Shown here: positions 51,213 through 60,131 of the stretch, in pieces
How positions within the stretch are numbered: position 1 is the stretch's first letter
Layout of the letters: every line of letters begins with the position of its first letter
NCBI GenBank assembly: GCA_947475465.1
Contig: CANJLK010000014.1
Coordinates: 1-62,895 of the forward strand
DNA: 62,895 bases
Source of the DNA: Caulobacteraceae bacterium
Lineage (GTDB): Bacteria; Pseudomonadota; Alphaproteobacteria; Caulobacterales; Caulobacteraceae
Direction: 5' to 3'
Position numbers and translations under genes: made by a program
Notes under the pieces: generated by a model
Database searches by the model: none
What the model was told of the DNA's origin: nothing
The model's input: only the letters and a program-made list of their open reading frames with translations

Positions 51213-52175
51213 GTGACGGTTGACCGGGCGCCGCCGTGCCCGCAAACCCGCCCCGTGCCGCCCAATCCCGCCTCGACCTCGTACGCCGCGACGCCCAATA
51301 TCGGCCTCGGCATCGCCTGTCGCACCCTGGCGATGGTCTGCGGCGCCTGCCTGTCGGCCCTGGTCAAGTGGACGGGGGCGCATGGAATCCCGGTCTTCGA
51401 GATCGTCTTCTTCCGCAACGCCTTCGCCTTCATCCCATTGGGGATCTACATGGCGCGGACGACCGGAATCTCAGTGGTGAAGACCCGCCGTCCGCTCGGG
51501 CATCTGGTGCGTTCTTCCATCGGCCTGGCAGGGATGGCCTGCGGCTTTTCCGCGGTCCAGCACATGCCGCTCACCGACGCGGCCGCCTTCAGCTTCGCCG
51601 CGCCTCTGTTCATGACCGCGCTTTCGGCCCTGATGCTCAAGGAGTTCGTCGGCCCGCACCGCTGGGGCGCGGTCCTGGTGGGGTTCATCGGTGTGCTGAT
51701 CATCGTGCGGCCTGTGCCCGGACATTTCAACGCGCTGGGGGTTTCCCTGGCGCTGGCCGCGGCGATGGGAACGGCAGGCGCCGGGGTGACCATCCGCCAG
51801 ATCGCGGCCACGGAACGGGGCGCCACCATCGTCTTCTATTTCACCCTGGCCGGCACGGTGATGGGACTGGTCGGATCGCTGTTCCACTGGGTGACGCCCG
51901 ATCCGCTGACGCTCGCCTTGCTGATCGCGGCCGGACTGGTCGGTGGGGTGGCTCAACTGCTGCTCACCGAGGCGCTGCGCCTGGCGCCCGTGGGCGTGGT
52001 CGCGCCGTACGACTACACCCAGCTTCTCTGGACGACGATCATCGGTTTCCTGGTCTGGGGCGAGTTTCCCCGCGCCGCGACCCTGATCGGAGCGGTAATC
52101 GTGGCGTCGAGCGGCCTCTACATCCTGCAGCGCGAACTGCGGCGGTTCCGGCCTCCGCGTGGCGCGGCGGGCTGA
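51213..52175 (+). CDS. EamA/DMT-family transporter
   Basis: The protein has ten hydrophobic segments arranged as two EamA repeats (FRNAFAFIPLGIYMART... and GGVAQLLLTEALRLAPVGVV), typical of drug/metabolite transporters that export small metabolites. The start is uncertain: GTG 51213 gives 320 residues with an extended N-terminus, and an internal GTG at 51255 would remove 14. Neither has a clear ribosome site. The substrate is not predictable. Confidence 0.87.
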   Translation: MTVDRAPPCPQTRPVPPNPASTSYAATPNIGLGIACRTLAMVCGACLSALVKWTGAHGIPVFEIVFFRNAFAFIPLGIYMARTTGISVVKTRRPLGHLVRSSIGLAGMACGFSAVQHMPLTDAAAFSFAAPLFMTALSALMLKEFVGPHRWGAVLVGFIGVLIIVRPVPGHFNALGVSLALAAAMGTAGAGVTIRQIAATERGATIVFYFTLAGTVMGLVGSLFHWVTPDPLTLALLIAAGLVGGVAQLLLTEALRLAPVGVVAPYDYTQLLWTTIIGFLVWGEFPRAATLIGAVIVASSGLYILQRELRRFRPPRGAAG

Positions 52176-52213
52176 GGCGTCCTATCTGAAGGTCTTCCTG
52201 CGTGGAGATCGCC

Positions 52214-52552
52214 GTGCGCGCACTCTTGCTGATCGCCATTCTCGCGCCTGGGCCTGTCGTGGCCCAGGACCTGCGGGCCCTGAACATGGCGGCCGACGCT
52301 CAGGCCGCCGACCAGGCGGACGCCGCGCGCCGCCGCGAGGTCGAGCTCACCAACCAGCTGTCGGTCCTCGACGCCCGTCTGGCCAGCGAACGGGCCCTGA
52401 GCGCCAGCCAGGCCGGCGGCCTCAGCCCCCGCCTGCCGGTCCTTGACCCCAAGGCGCCGCCCGCGTCTGCGCCGACTTACGTCCAGATCCCTGACGCCGC
52501 CCTGGCCGCCTCCAACGCCCGCATCCGCGCGGCCTCGGAGAACCGGCGCTGA
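52214..52552 (+). CDS. Small periplasmic coiled-coil protein
   Basis: A GTG at 52214 preceded by GGAG yields a 112-residue product with a signal peptide (MRALLLIAILAPGPVVAQ). An Ala/Arg/Glu-rich helix likely to form a coiled coil follows (ADAARRREVELTNQLSVLDA), then a proline-rich stretch and a short C-terminal helix. An earlier GTG at 52202 is possible. No family is known to me. Confidence 0.7.
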   Translation: MRALLLIAILAPGPVVAQDLRALNMAADAQAADQADAARRREVELTNQLSVLDARLASERALSASQAGGLSPRLPVLDPKAPPASAPTYVQIPDAALAASNARIRAASENRR

Positions 52553-52594
52553 ACAAGCGCGTTACAAGACCAATCCTCAGGAGATCGAACCGAG

Positions 52595-53452
52595 ATGCGC
52601 TGGCTGGGTGGCGACGAGGAAGGCAATATCGAGGACCGGCGCGGGCTCGGCCCGGTCGGGGTCGGCGGCCTGGGGGCGGGCGGGGTTGTCCTGGCCCTGA
52701 TCGGCTATTTCGTCTTCGGCATCAGCCCGCAGACCACCCTCAACGCGGTGGAGTCGGTGCAGGGCCAGCAGGCCTATGACCAGCAGGACGGGTTTCGCGG
52801 ACAGCCCAAGGATCAGGCTGGCCAGTTCGTCGATGTGATCTCCACCAACGTCGACCAGGTCTGGCGCGGCATTTTCCGCCAGAGCGGCCAGACCTATGCG
52901 CCGCCTGCCGCGGTGGTGCTGTACGACCAGGCCACCGGCACCGGATGCGGCCTGGGCCAGACCGCCATGGGCCCGTTCTATTGTTCTCAGGACCGCAAGG
53001 TCTACCTGGACCTAGCCTTCTGGCAGGAACTCGAGACCCGTTTCGGGGCGGGCGGCGAGGCGGCTCGGGCCTATGTCATCGCCCACGAGATAGGCCATCA
53101 CGTCCAGAACCTGCTGGGCGCCACCGACCAGGCCCAGCGCCAGGGCGAACGCGGCGCCGCCTCCGGATCGGTGCGGCTCGAACTTCAGGCCGACTGCTAT
53201 GCCGGGGTCTGGGCGGCCCATGCTTCGGAGGTTTCGGGCGGCAAGGTGTCCCTGGACCCCAAGGATATCGAGGACGGCCTGCGCGCCGCCGCCGCCGTCG
53301 GCGACGACGCCCTGCAAAGACAGGCGACCGGCCGGGTTTCGCCCGACAGCTTCACCCACGGAACCTCGGCTCAGCGGATGCGGTGGTTCCGCGCCGGCGA
53401 GCGCTCCGGCGATCCCGCCAAGTGCGACACATTCGGAGCGCAGACCCTGTAA
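52595..53452 (+). CDS. YpfJ-family neutral zinc metallopeptidase
   Basis: The 285-residue protein has a short cytoplasmic start, one transmembrane helix (about 22-45) and a periplasmic zincin domain with AYVIAHEIGHHVQN, where HEIGH provides two zinc ligands and the catalytic glutamate. LELQADCYAGVWA supplies a third ligand. The N-terminal MRWLGGDEEGNIEDRRG is characteristic of the family. The substrate is unknown. Confidence 0.93.
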   Translation: MRWLGGDEEGNIEDRRGLGPVGVGGLGAGGVVLALIGYFVFGISPQTTLNAVESVQGQQAYDQQDGFRGQPKDQAGQFVDVISTNVDQVWRGIFRQSGQTYAPPAAVVLYDQATGTGCGLGQTAMGPFYCSQDRKVYLDLAFWQELETRFGAGGEAARAYVIAHEIGHHVQNLLGATDQAQRQGERGAASGSVRLELQADCYAGVWAAHASEVSGGKVSLDPKDIEDGLRAAAAVGDDALQRQATGRVSPDSFTHGTSAQRMRWFRAGERSGDPAKCDTFGAQTL

Positions 53453-53515
53453 AGCCAAGCTTGGCCTTGCCCGGACCTCGCGGGTGGGCCACCGTCCCCG
53501 CCGGGGGGACGACAC

Positions 53516-54136
53516 ATGACCTTGAAGGTGATTGGCTCAGGCTTCGGCCGGACCGGGACGATGTCCCTCAAGCTCGCTCTGGAGCAGCTTGGCGTCGGGC
53601 CCTGCTACCACATGGTCGAGGTGTTCCAAAAACCCGAGGCGCCCCAGATGTGGGTCGACGCCGCCAACGGCAAGCCGGACTGGCCCGGGATCTTCGCGGG
53701 CTACAATTCCACGGTCGACTGGCCCAACGCGACTTTCTACGCGGAACTCGCCCAGGCCTATCCGGCCGCCAAGGTGGTTCATACCGAACGCGATTCCGAC
53801 GACTGGTACCGTTCCACCCAGGCCACGATCTTCGCCAAGCCACCGCCCGTCGAACCCGAAGAGGCCGATACGCCCTTCGCGCGGATGTTCCGCGAGGTGA
53901 TTATGCGCCTGTTCGATGGCGATCTGCGCACGCGCGACCATGTCATCGGCGTCTACGAGCGTCACAACGCCCAGGTCCGCGCCACCATCCCGACCGAGCG
54001 GTTGCTGGTGTTCCATGTCTCGGACGGGTGGGCGCCGCTCTGCAGCTTCCTGGGCGTCGCGACGCCTGAGGGTCCTATTCCGAAGGTCAATTCCACGGAA
54101 GAATTCATCGCCCGGCGCCTTGGCCCGTCCACCTAG
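53516..54136 (+). CDS. Sulfotransferase-family protein
   Basis: The 206-residue protein begins with a nucleotide-binding loop GSGFGRTGTMSLKLALEQLG (about 7-26) like the 5'-phosphosulfate-binding motif of sulfotransferases. It also carries KVVHTERDSDDWYRS and a C-terminal LLVFHVSDGWAPLCSFLG. It belongs to the short NAD-dependent-epimerase-unrelated sulfotransferase group found across eukaryotes and bacteria. Acceptor unknown. The start follows GGGGGAC. Confidence 0.85.
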   Translation: MTLKVIGSGFGRTGTMSLKLALEQLGVGPCYHMVEVFQKPEAPQMWVDAANGKPDWPGIFAGYNSTVDWPNATFYAELAQAYPAAKVVHTERDSDDWYRSTQATIFAKPPPVEPEEADTPFARMFREVIMRLFDGDLRTRDHVIGVYERHNAQVRATIPTERLLVFHVSDGWAPLCSFLGVATPEGPIPKVNSTEEFIARRLGPST

Positions 54137-54247
54137 GTTTCGCTCGGTTGTCCGCGACAGCGCCCCCGGGAGCGCGCATAGACTAACTTAGAGCATAAAG
54201 GCGCTGATCTCACTGGCGCCTTGGCTCGGATCGGACCGCCTTCCCGG

Positions 54248-55324
54248 ATGCTAGATTCGATCCCCGCCGTTGAAGACGCCCGGGCGTTGGCGGAAGCCAT
54301 CGTCAACACTATCCACGAACCGTTCCTGGTCCTGGACGCGGACCTGCGGGTCGTGGCGGCCAGCCGCTCCTTCTATGAGACCTTCCAGGTCGATCCCGAA
54401 CATACGCGCGGGGTGCTGCTCTACGCTCTGGGCGATGGGCAGTGGGACATCTCGGCGCTGCGCGACCTGCTCGAGACCATCATCCCCGAACGGACAGCCA
54501 TGGACGACTTCGAAGTCCACCACGATTTCCCCGGCATCGGCGAGCGCACCATGCTGCTGAACGCGCGGATGGTGCGCTACGAAGCCAGCCCCGGTCGGAC
54601 GATCCTGCTGGCCTTCACGGACGTTACCGCGCGCCGCATCATCGAACGGGAAAAAGCCGAACTCCTCAAAAAGACGGAAGACCTGCTGGCTCAGAAGCGG
54701 GTGCTGCTGCAGGAGATGGAGCACCGGGTCGCCAACAGCCTGCAGATCATAGCCTCTATCCTGCTGTTGAAGGCCCGTGTCGTCGGGTCCGAGGAGAGCC
54801 GCCAGCATCTGCGCGACGCCCACGAGCGGGTGATGTCGGTGGCCGCCGTCCAGGCCCACCTGCACGCCACCGAAGGGATCGAGGAGATCCACGTCGGCGA
54901 CTACCTGACCAAGCTGTGCGGTAGCCTTGCCACCTCGATGATCGGCGAGGCGACCGCCACCACCATCGAAGTGGCCGCCGACGACGGCACGATCGGCTCA
55001 GCCGATGCGGTCAGCCTGGGACTGATCGTCACGGAATTGGTGATCAACGCGCTGAAGTACGCCTTCCCGACCAACCGCACCCATGCCCGGGTCGTGGTGC
55101 GCTACAAAAGCCAGGGCGACGGGTGGATGCTGGTGGTCTCCGACAACGGCGGCGGCAAGGTCGCGCCCGCCGGAACGGCGGTTTCCAGCGGTCTCGGCAC
55201 GGTGATCGTCAACGCTCTCGTGAAGAAGCTCGACGCGGACCTCGATATCGCCAGCACCTCGGCCGGCATGACCGTTTCCATCCGCCATCCCGCCGCATCG
55301 GTCCTGCTGCCGGAAACCGCCTAG
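54248..55324 (+). CDS. PAS-domain HisKA_2-type sensor histidine kinase
   Basis: The 358-residue soluble kinase has an N-terminal PAS domain (about 12-128, TIHEPFLVLDADLRVVAASR) and an H-box of the HisKA_2 type with H159 (LQEMEHRVANSLQIIASI). The HATPase domain follows (ELVINALKYAFP, SDNGGG, SGLGTVIVNAL). Kinases of this group are common in alphaproteobacteria and often feed the PhyR general stress pathway or light/blue-light PAS systems. No partner regulator adjoins it. ATG 54248 is preferred over TTG 54221; neither has a good ribosome site. Confidence 0.9.
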   Translation: MLDSIPAVEDARALAEAIVNTIHEPFLVLDADLRVVAASRSFYETFQVDPEHTRGVLLYALGDGQWDISALRDLLETIIPERTAMDDFEVHHDFPGIGERTMLLNARMVRYEASPGRTILLAFTDVTARRIIEREKAELLKKTEDLLAQKRVLLQEMEHRVANSLQIIASILLLKARVVGSEESRQHLRDAHERVMSVAAVQAHLHATEGIEEIHVGDYLTKLCGSLATSMIGEATATTIEVAADDGTIGSADAVSLGLIVTELVINALKYAFPTNRTHARVVVRYKSQGDGWMLVVSDNGGGKVAPAGTAVSSGLGTVIVNALVKKLDADLDIASTSAGMTVSIRHPAASVLLPETA

Positions 55325-55349
55325 CCGCTGCAGACCTTGGCCGGTCGCC

Positions 55350-56072
55350 CTAGTCGGCCAAAACCGCGGGGATCGGCTCCAGGCCAAGGCAGATCGACAC
55401 ACATCGCCTCGCCAAGAGGTCACCCGGATCGATGAAGGTTGCGCGCACGTCGCCGGGGCGGAGCGCCAGGGGCGCTTCGGTGCAGCCGGCGATGATCGCC
55501 TCGGCGCCCATGCCGATCAGGTCGGCAGTGTAGCCGATCATCTCCTGGCGGACGGCGTGGCCCAGATCGCCACCCTTGATCTTGTAAATGGTCTCCATGA
55601 AGGCGTCGCGCCGCTCGGGGTCGAGCACGATCATCCCCATGCCCTGGGCGGCCAGATATTCCCGGTAGAGCCGAAGCGCGCCCTTCGTGCCCAGGACCCC
55701 GACCCGCAGGGCGCCCACGTCCCTGGCCGCCCTGGCCGCGGTCTCGATCATGTCGATCAGCGGCAGGCCGCAGGCGCGCTGGATCAGGTCGGCGTGGGCA
55801 TGGGCGGTATTGCAGGTAATCGCCAGAACATCCGCGCCGGCGCCGGCCAGGGCGCCCGCCATTTCGGCCAGCACCGGGCCCGCGCCCGATCCGGCGACAT
55901 TTCGGTCGGGAACCTTGGGATTGATGTCCGCCAGCACGCGGATGTGGTCCTGGTCGCTCTGCGCCGGCGTATAGGCCTGGAGCCGGGTCAGGAAATCCAG
56001 CGTCGCGGCGGGGCCCATGCCGCCCAGGACGCCCAGCACCAGTTGGGCGGGCGGGGCGTCCGCGTCGCTCAT
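55350..56072 (-). CDS. Aspartate/glutamate racemase family protein
   Basis: The 240-residue protein has the two-cysteine active site of cofactor-independent Asp/Glu racemases: AITCNTAH (first cysteine, about 86) and IIAGCTEAPL (second, about 199), with GVLGGMGPAATLDFL at the N-terminus. It should interconvert amino-acid enantiomers by two-base proton transfer. Its ATG overlaps the stop of the PLP enzyme gene upstream, so both are made together. Confidence 0.9.
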   Translation of the reverse strand: MSDADAPPAQLVLGVLGGMGPAATLDFLTRLQAYTPAQSDQDHIRVLADINPKVPDRNVAGSGAGPVLAEMAGALAGAGADVLAITCNTAHAHADLIQRACGLPLIDMIETAARAARDVGALRVGVLGTKGALRLYREYLAAQGMGMIVLDPERRDAFMETIYKIKGGDLGHAVRQEMIGYTADLIGMGAEAIIAGCTEAPLALRPGDVRATFIDPGDLLARRCVSICLGLEPIPAVLAD

Positions 56073-57088
56073 CCGAGCTTCCCTTGCAATTCGCCCTGGT
56101 AACCGAACAGGCCCTGGGCGCCGCCGGTGTGAAGGAAGACCACCGTTTCGCCGTCGAACACGCCCTGGCGAGACAGGGCGATCAGGCCCTTCATCGCCTT
56201 GCCGGTATAGACCGGGTCGAGCAGGAGGCCGTCAGTCCGCGCAATCAGTTTCAGGGCTTCGATCACCTCATCGTCAATCAGGCCGTACCCCGCGCCGACG
56301 TAGTCGCAGTCGGCCACCACCATGTCGCGGGTCACCCGGGTGCGGTGGCCAAGGAGGTCGGCGGTTTCCACGGCCAGGCGGAAGACGTTGGACTCCTGGG
56401 TCTCTTTCGGCGCGCGGACGCCGATGCCCAGCACCGGAATATCGGCGCCCATCACCGCCAGGCCCGCCACGAGGCCTGCGTGGGTGCCGGCGCTGCCGGT
56501 GGCGGTGACGATGCGGTCGATCTCCAGGCCCATCTCATTGGCCTGGGCCACCAGCTCAAGGGCGCACTCTGCGTAGCCCAGGGCGCCAATGATGTTCGAG
56601 CCGCCGCCGGGGATGACATAGGGCCGGCCACCACGGGCGGCGACCTCGGCGGCGACCTCGGCCAGGGCCTGGGTCATGTCGGTCCCGCCCGGCACGCGGC
56701 GAATCTTCGCGCCCAGGAGTTCGTCCAGCAGGACGTTGCCGCTCATGGTGTAGTCGACCGCGTGGGAGCCTGTGCGTTCCTCGAGGATGATCTCGCAGGC
56801 CATGCCAAACCTGGCCGCCGCCGCTGCGGTCTGGCGCACGTGGTTGGACTGAACCGCGCCCTGGGTCACCAGGGTGTTGGCCTCGTTGGCGAGGGCGTCG
56901 CCCAGCAGATATTCCAGCTTTCGGGTCTTGTTGCCGCCGCCGGCCAGGCCCGTGCAGTCGTCGCGCTTGACCCAAAGGGTCGGCCCGCCACCGCTCTCAG
57001 AGGTCAGGGCTTCCGTCAGGCCGGGCAGGGGCTCGAGCGGCGTCGGCAGGTGAGCGAAGCGGACAGGGTTGAAGCGGGCCAGATGCAT
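56069..57088 (-). CDS. D-cysteine desulfhydrase / L-cysteate sulfo-lyase-like PLP enzyme
   Basis: A 339-residue fold-type II PLP enzyme of the ACC-deaminase/DcyD group. LWVKRDDCTGLAGGGNKTRK contains the PLP lysine (K54), VTQGAVQSNHVRQTAAAAA is the substrate loop and TATGSAGTHAGLVAG binds the phosphate. The MHLARFNPVRFAHLPTPLEP start is very like both DcyD and the L-cysteate sulfo-lyase CuyA, and sequence alone does not separate D-cysteine, cysteate or D-serine as substrate. Coupled to a racemase gene, which suggests use of a D-amino acid. Confidence 0.9.
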   Translation of the reverse strand: MHLARFNPVRFAHLPTPLEPLPGLTEALTSESGGGPTLWVKRDDCTGLAGGGNKTRKLEYLLGDALANEANTLVTQGAVQSNHVRQTAAAAARFGMACEIILEERTGSHAVDYTMSGNVLLDELLGAKIRRVPGGTDMTQALAEVAAEVAARGGRPYVIPGGGSNIIGALGYAECALELVAQANEMGLEIDRIVTATGSAGTHAGLVAGLAVMGADIPVLGIGVRAPKETQESNVFRLAVETADLLGHRTRVTRDMVVADCDYVGAGYGLIDDEVIEALKLIARTDGLLLDPVYTGKAMKGLIALSRQGVFDGETVVFLHTGGAQGLFGYQGELQGKLG

Positions 57089-57115
57089 GGCGACCGGCCT
57101 AGCTCAAATTCCGCC

Positions 57116-57901
57116 TCAGGGCGAGGCCGGGGCGGCGCCTTGGGCCTGCAGGTCACGGGCTGCGGCGTGCAGGGCCTTCAGCACCAGGGCGCCCACCGCC
57201 CTTCGGCCCTCCTCAAGCGTGCCATAGCCGTGCCCCGAGCCTGGCGGTCCCACATGCAGGGCGACCTTGGGGTTGGCGGCCAGGAGGGCCCGGGCGCGGG
57301 CGCTGGTCAGTGACGGCCAGCCGTCGAAGTCGCGCTCAGGCTCCAGGGGCTCGGCGCCGACCAGCACGTCGGCCGTCTGGCGTATGCCGCTCAGCAGGGC
57401 CGAATAGTCGCGGTCCTCGAGGGTGTCGGCGGTCAGGCCGAACAGGTTCCACAGGAAGTCCCGCAGCCACGGATTGTCGGCGAACAGCACGAGGTTCTTG
57501 CGAAAATTGTCCACCACCGGCCACAGGCCGACTGTGGAATCGAAGGGCTCCTCGACGATGTGGTGGCGAAGGTTGGGCGACTTCATCCCCAGCGTCACCA
57601 ATGAGCCGGTGGAAATTCCGTAGGCGATCAGCGGATCACGCGGCGCCAACCGGGCGATCATCTCGTCGAAGGCCGCCGAATAGGATTCCTGCGACTGCCT
57701 GTTCAGGAACGGGGCGTCCATGCCCGGCAGGCTGCCTACCAGCACATTGACGCCTGGATAGTCGTCGATGATCTCGTGCCGGTAATCCCTGGGCGGGAAG
57801 GCGCCGGTGACCACCAGCAGGGTGGGCCTGGCCGAGCCGGCGTGCAGCCGGCCCACCAGGTACAAGGTCCCGTGGCTCGTCTCGACGACCAGACGGTCCA
57901 T
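57116..57901 (-). CDS. Alpha/beta-hydrolase fold protein
   Basis: A 261-residue protein with an alpha/beta-hydrolase core. LIAYGISTGSLVTLG carries the nucleophile elbow, and GPPGSGHGYG near the C-terminus supplies the probable catalytic histidine, with an acidic residue in the PERDFDGW loop. There is no signal peptide. Substrate unknown. It lies 27 nt upstream of the PLP-enzyme gene on the same strand and may be the first gene of that unit. Confidence 0.8.
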   Translation of the reverse strand: MDRLVVETSHGTLYLVGRLHAGSARPTLLVVTGAFPPRDYRHEIIDDYPGVNVLVGSLPGMDAPFLNRQSQESYSAAFDEMIARLAPRDPLIAYGISTGSLVTLGMKSPNLRHHIVEEPFDSTVGLWPVVDNFRKNLVLFADNPWLRDFLWNLFGLTADTLEDRDYSALLSGIRQTADVLVGAEPLEPERDFDGWPSLTSARARALLAANPKVALHVGPPGSGHGYGTLEEGRRAVGALVLKALHAAARDLQAQGAAPASP

Positions 57902-58028
57902 CTAGCCGCCTGGCGTCACGGAACGCCGCGCGCCCGGGGGGAGCGGCTCGGTCTCACGGGAAGGCGGTGTCATCCCCGCGATTGTGGCGGCAACCCCCTC
58001 GGGTGTCCACCGGCGCTGGCCGGAGCGC

Positions 58029-58448
58029 CTAGGGCTTGACCTTCTTCGGCAGAGCCGCGACCTCCGCCGGGGTCATCAGCGCGATGCCCGAGACGATGCA
58101 GTGCGAACTGAAGCCTGACATCGAGTGGACGCCGACATCGAAATCGATGGGCGCGCAGATCAGGCTCGAACCGGTGGTCTCCTTGATCACCAGCGGGTCG
58201 GTGGAGGTGGAGCCGTCCATGCAGCGGTTGCTCATGGTCACCCGATAGGTGCGCTTGGCGCCCGCGCCATCGACGTTGAGGTACATGGTCTGGTGGTCGT
58301 CGGCGAAGGTGTGGTTCTGGATGTCGTGGCTGCGGAAGCACTGGTTCTGCGGCAGGGCGGCCGACTTGCGCGACATGGCGTCGGCGGCGAGGACGGGGCC
58401 GGACGCGGCGGCCAGGGTGAACAGCGAAGCCAATAGAAGACGGTTCAT
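58029..58448 (-). CDS. DUF6491-like secreted protein
   Basis: A 139-residue protein with a signal peptide (MNRLLLASLFTLAAASGPVLA) and the cysteine-bearing pattern of the DUF6491 group: NQCFRSHDIQNHTFADD, TYRVTMSNRCM, LICAPIDFDVG and SSHCIVSGIALM. Four cysteines could form two periplasmic disulfides. The function is unknown; relatives are abundant in Caulobacterales. The start is supported by GGAGGAG. Confidence 0.85.
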   Translation of the reverse strand: MNRLLLASLFTLAAASGPVLAADAMSRKSAALPQNQCFRSHDIQNHTFADDHQTMYLNVDGAGAKRTYRVTMSNRCMDGSTSTDPLVIKETTGSSLICAPIDFDVGVHSMSGFSSHCIVSGIALMTPAEVAALPKKVKP

Positions 58449-58528
58449 GGGTCAATCTCCTCCGCGAGGCATAACAGCCGGAAATTGCGCCGGTTCCGAG
58501 GCGCCGGCAAGCACGGGTCAAGCCATGG

Positions 58529-59263
58529 TCAATAGTCGGCCTTGAGCGCGAGGTAGAAGGCGTAGCGGCCCTCCTCGCGCGCGTTCTGAACGCCTGGGCC
58601 GCCGGCCGCCAGGAGCGACCAGTGGTCGGTGACCTTGTAGGTCACGCCGAGGTTCAGACCCGTGAAGGGCAGGCCGTCGTCGGCGTCGGGACCATGGTGA
58701 TAGACCTCGGCGCCCAGCGACCACCGTTCGCCCAGCGCCCGGCTCAGCGCGACGCCGCCGGTCCAGAAGTCGCGGCTCCCGGGTCCCGGGTTGACCTGGT
58801 ATCCACCGCCGCCGAACAGCGACCACGGGCCGAAGTCCTTGCCTGCCCAGACCGGCAGCAGCAGTCCCAGGCGGTCCGGGGCGAACCGGCTGTCCGCGGT
58901 GGGAACGAAGAGCCGCGGAAAGATCGCCAGGTCGGGCATGGCCGAGCCTTCGGCCTGATGCAGCACTTTCAGCTTGGCCGCCAGTTCCACCACGCCCAAG
59001 CCCGCTGCCGTCGATCCGCCCGAACGGCTGTAGACGGCCGGAACGACGAAGGTCAGTTGCAGATCCTTGGCGGCGCCATAGTTGAAATCCAGGCCGCCCT
59101 CGCCCGCGGTTTCTCCCGCTCCGCGGGCGCCGCCGACGTAGCCGTAGATTTCCCACCGGCCCGGCTCGGTCGGCGCGGGGTCGTCGGTCACATAGGGCGG
59201 TCCCGCCCAGGCCGCGCCGGCGGCGAACAGGGTCGTGACGACGAGGGCTGGGAACACACGCAT
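58529..59263 (-). CDS. Outer-membrane MetA-pathway-like beta-barrel protein
   Basis: From ATG 59263 the 244-residue product has a signal peptide (MRVFPALVVTTLFAAGAAWA). Alternating beta strands follow, ending in an aromatic residue (YAFYLALKADY), with GRWEIYGYVGGARG and GLNLGVTYKVTDHWSL typical of the small outer-membrane proteins annotated as MetA pathway of phenol degradation. It is probably a barrel of unknown cargo. An in-frame GTG at 59278 adds five residues and is less likely. Confidence 0.82.
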   Translation of the reverse strand: MRVFPALVVTTLFAAGAAWAGPPYVTDDPAPTEPGRWEIYGYVGGARGAGETAGEGGLDFNYGAAKDLQLTFVVPAVYSRSGGSTAAGLGVVELAAKLKVLHQAEGSAMPDLAIFPRLFVPTADSRFAPDRLGLLLPVWAGKDFGPWSLFGGGGYQVNPGPGSRDFWTGGVALSRALGERWSLGAEVYHHGPDADDGLPFTGLNLGVTYKVTDHWSLLAAGGPGVQNAREEGRYAFYLALKADY

Positions 59264-59363
59264 TGTCACACTTTTCACCGATCCAGGGGGACGACGCTAC
59301 TTCTGGCGCCGCTGATATTACGGCGCTATGTCCTGGGCGCCGGGCAAGCCGAGAGGATAACGA

Positions 59364-60125
59364 ATGAAGACCGCGGCAGACGCCCTCAGCAAGGTCCCTG
59401 AGGTCACCTTCGCCTTCTGGGTGATCAAGATCCTGGCCACGACTTTGGGCGAAACCGGCGGCGACGCGCTCTCCATGCAGCTCAATCTCGGCTACCTGGT
59501 CGCCACCCTGATCTTCCTGGCGTTCTTTGTCGTCACGGTCACAGCCCAGGTGGCGGCAAAGCGGTTTCACCCACTGTTCTACTGGGCCTGCGTGGTGGCG
59601 ACGACAACAGTTGGCACCACCACCTCCGACTATTTCGATCGCACGCTTGGCCTGGGCTACGTGAAGTCCTCGGCCATACTGCTGGCCGGGGTCATCCTGA
59701 TGCTGGCCGTCTGGAAACGGGTCACCGGAACCATCGCCGTCGACCGCATCACCTCGCGGAGCAATGAAGGCTTTTACTGGGTCACCATCCTGATCTCGAA
59801 CACCCTTGGCACGGCGCTGGGCGACTTCACGGCCGATGATCTGGGCGCGGGGTTCGAGGGTGGGGCGCTGATCTTCGCGGGCCTTATCGCGCTGGTGGCG
59901 GCGCTGCACGCCTTCAGCAAGGTTCCGACCGCGATCCTGTTCTGGGCCGCCTATGTCCTGACCCGGCCGCTGGGCGCGACTGTGGGCGACCTGATCACCA
60001 AGCCTGTCGACCACGGCGGCCTCAACATGAACCGCATCACGGCGTCCCTCGTGATCCTTGCCGCCATGGCCGCGGCGGTCTGGTTCACCGAGCGCCGGCA
60101 GGCGCGGGCCGCGAGGGCTGTCTGA
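59364..60125 (+). CDS. COG4705-type membrane protein with fourfold repeat
   Basis: The 253-residue inner-membrane protein has eight or so hydrophobic segments. A motif recurs four times at similar spacing: TTLGETGGD, TTVGTTTSD, NTLGTALGD and RPLGATVGD, each followed by a short glycine-rich loop. This marks the uncharacterised COG4705 family; some relatives are linked to manganese or other metals, but no substrate can be claimed here. The start follows GAGAGG. It diverges from the outer-membrane protein gene across an 84-bp gap. Confidence 0.85.
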   Translation: MKTAADALSKVPEVTFAFWVIKILATTLGETGGDALSMQLNLGYLVATLIFLAFFVVTVTAQVAAKRFHPLFYWACVVATTTVGTTTSDYFDRTLGLGYVKSSAILLAGVILMLAVWKRVTGTIAVDRITSRSNEGFYWVTILISNTLGTALGDFTADDLGAGFEGGALIFAGLIALVAALHAFSKVPTAILFWAAYVLTRPLGATVGDLITKPVDHGGLNMNRITASLVILAAMAAAVWFTERRQARAARAV

Positions 60126-60131
60126 CCGCTC

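Noticed and set aside
53454..53465. GCCAAGCTTGGC as a terminator after the YpfJ-like gene
   Set aside because: Perfect 12-bp palindrome but without a loop or T-tract; a short palindrome of this kind can occur by chance in this composition.
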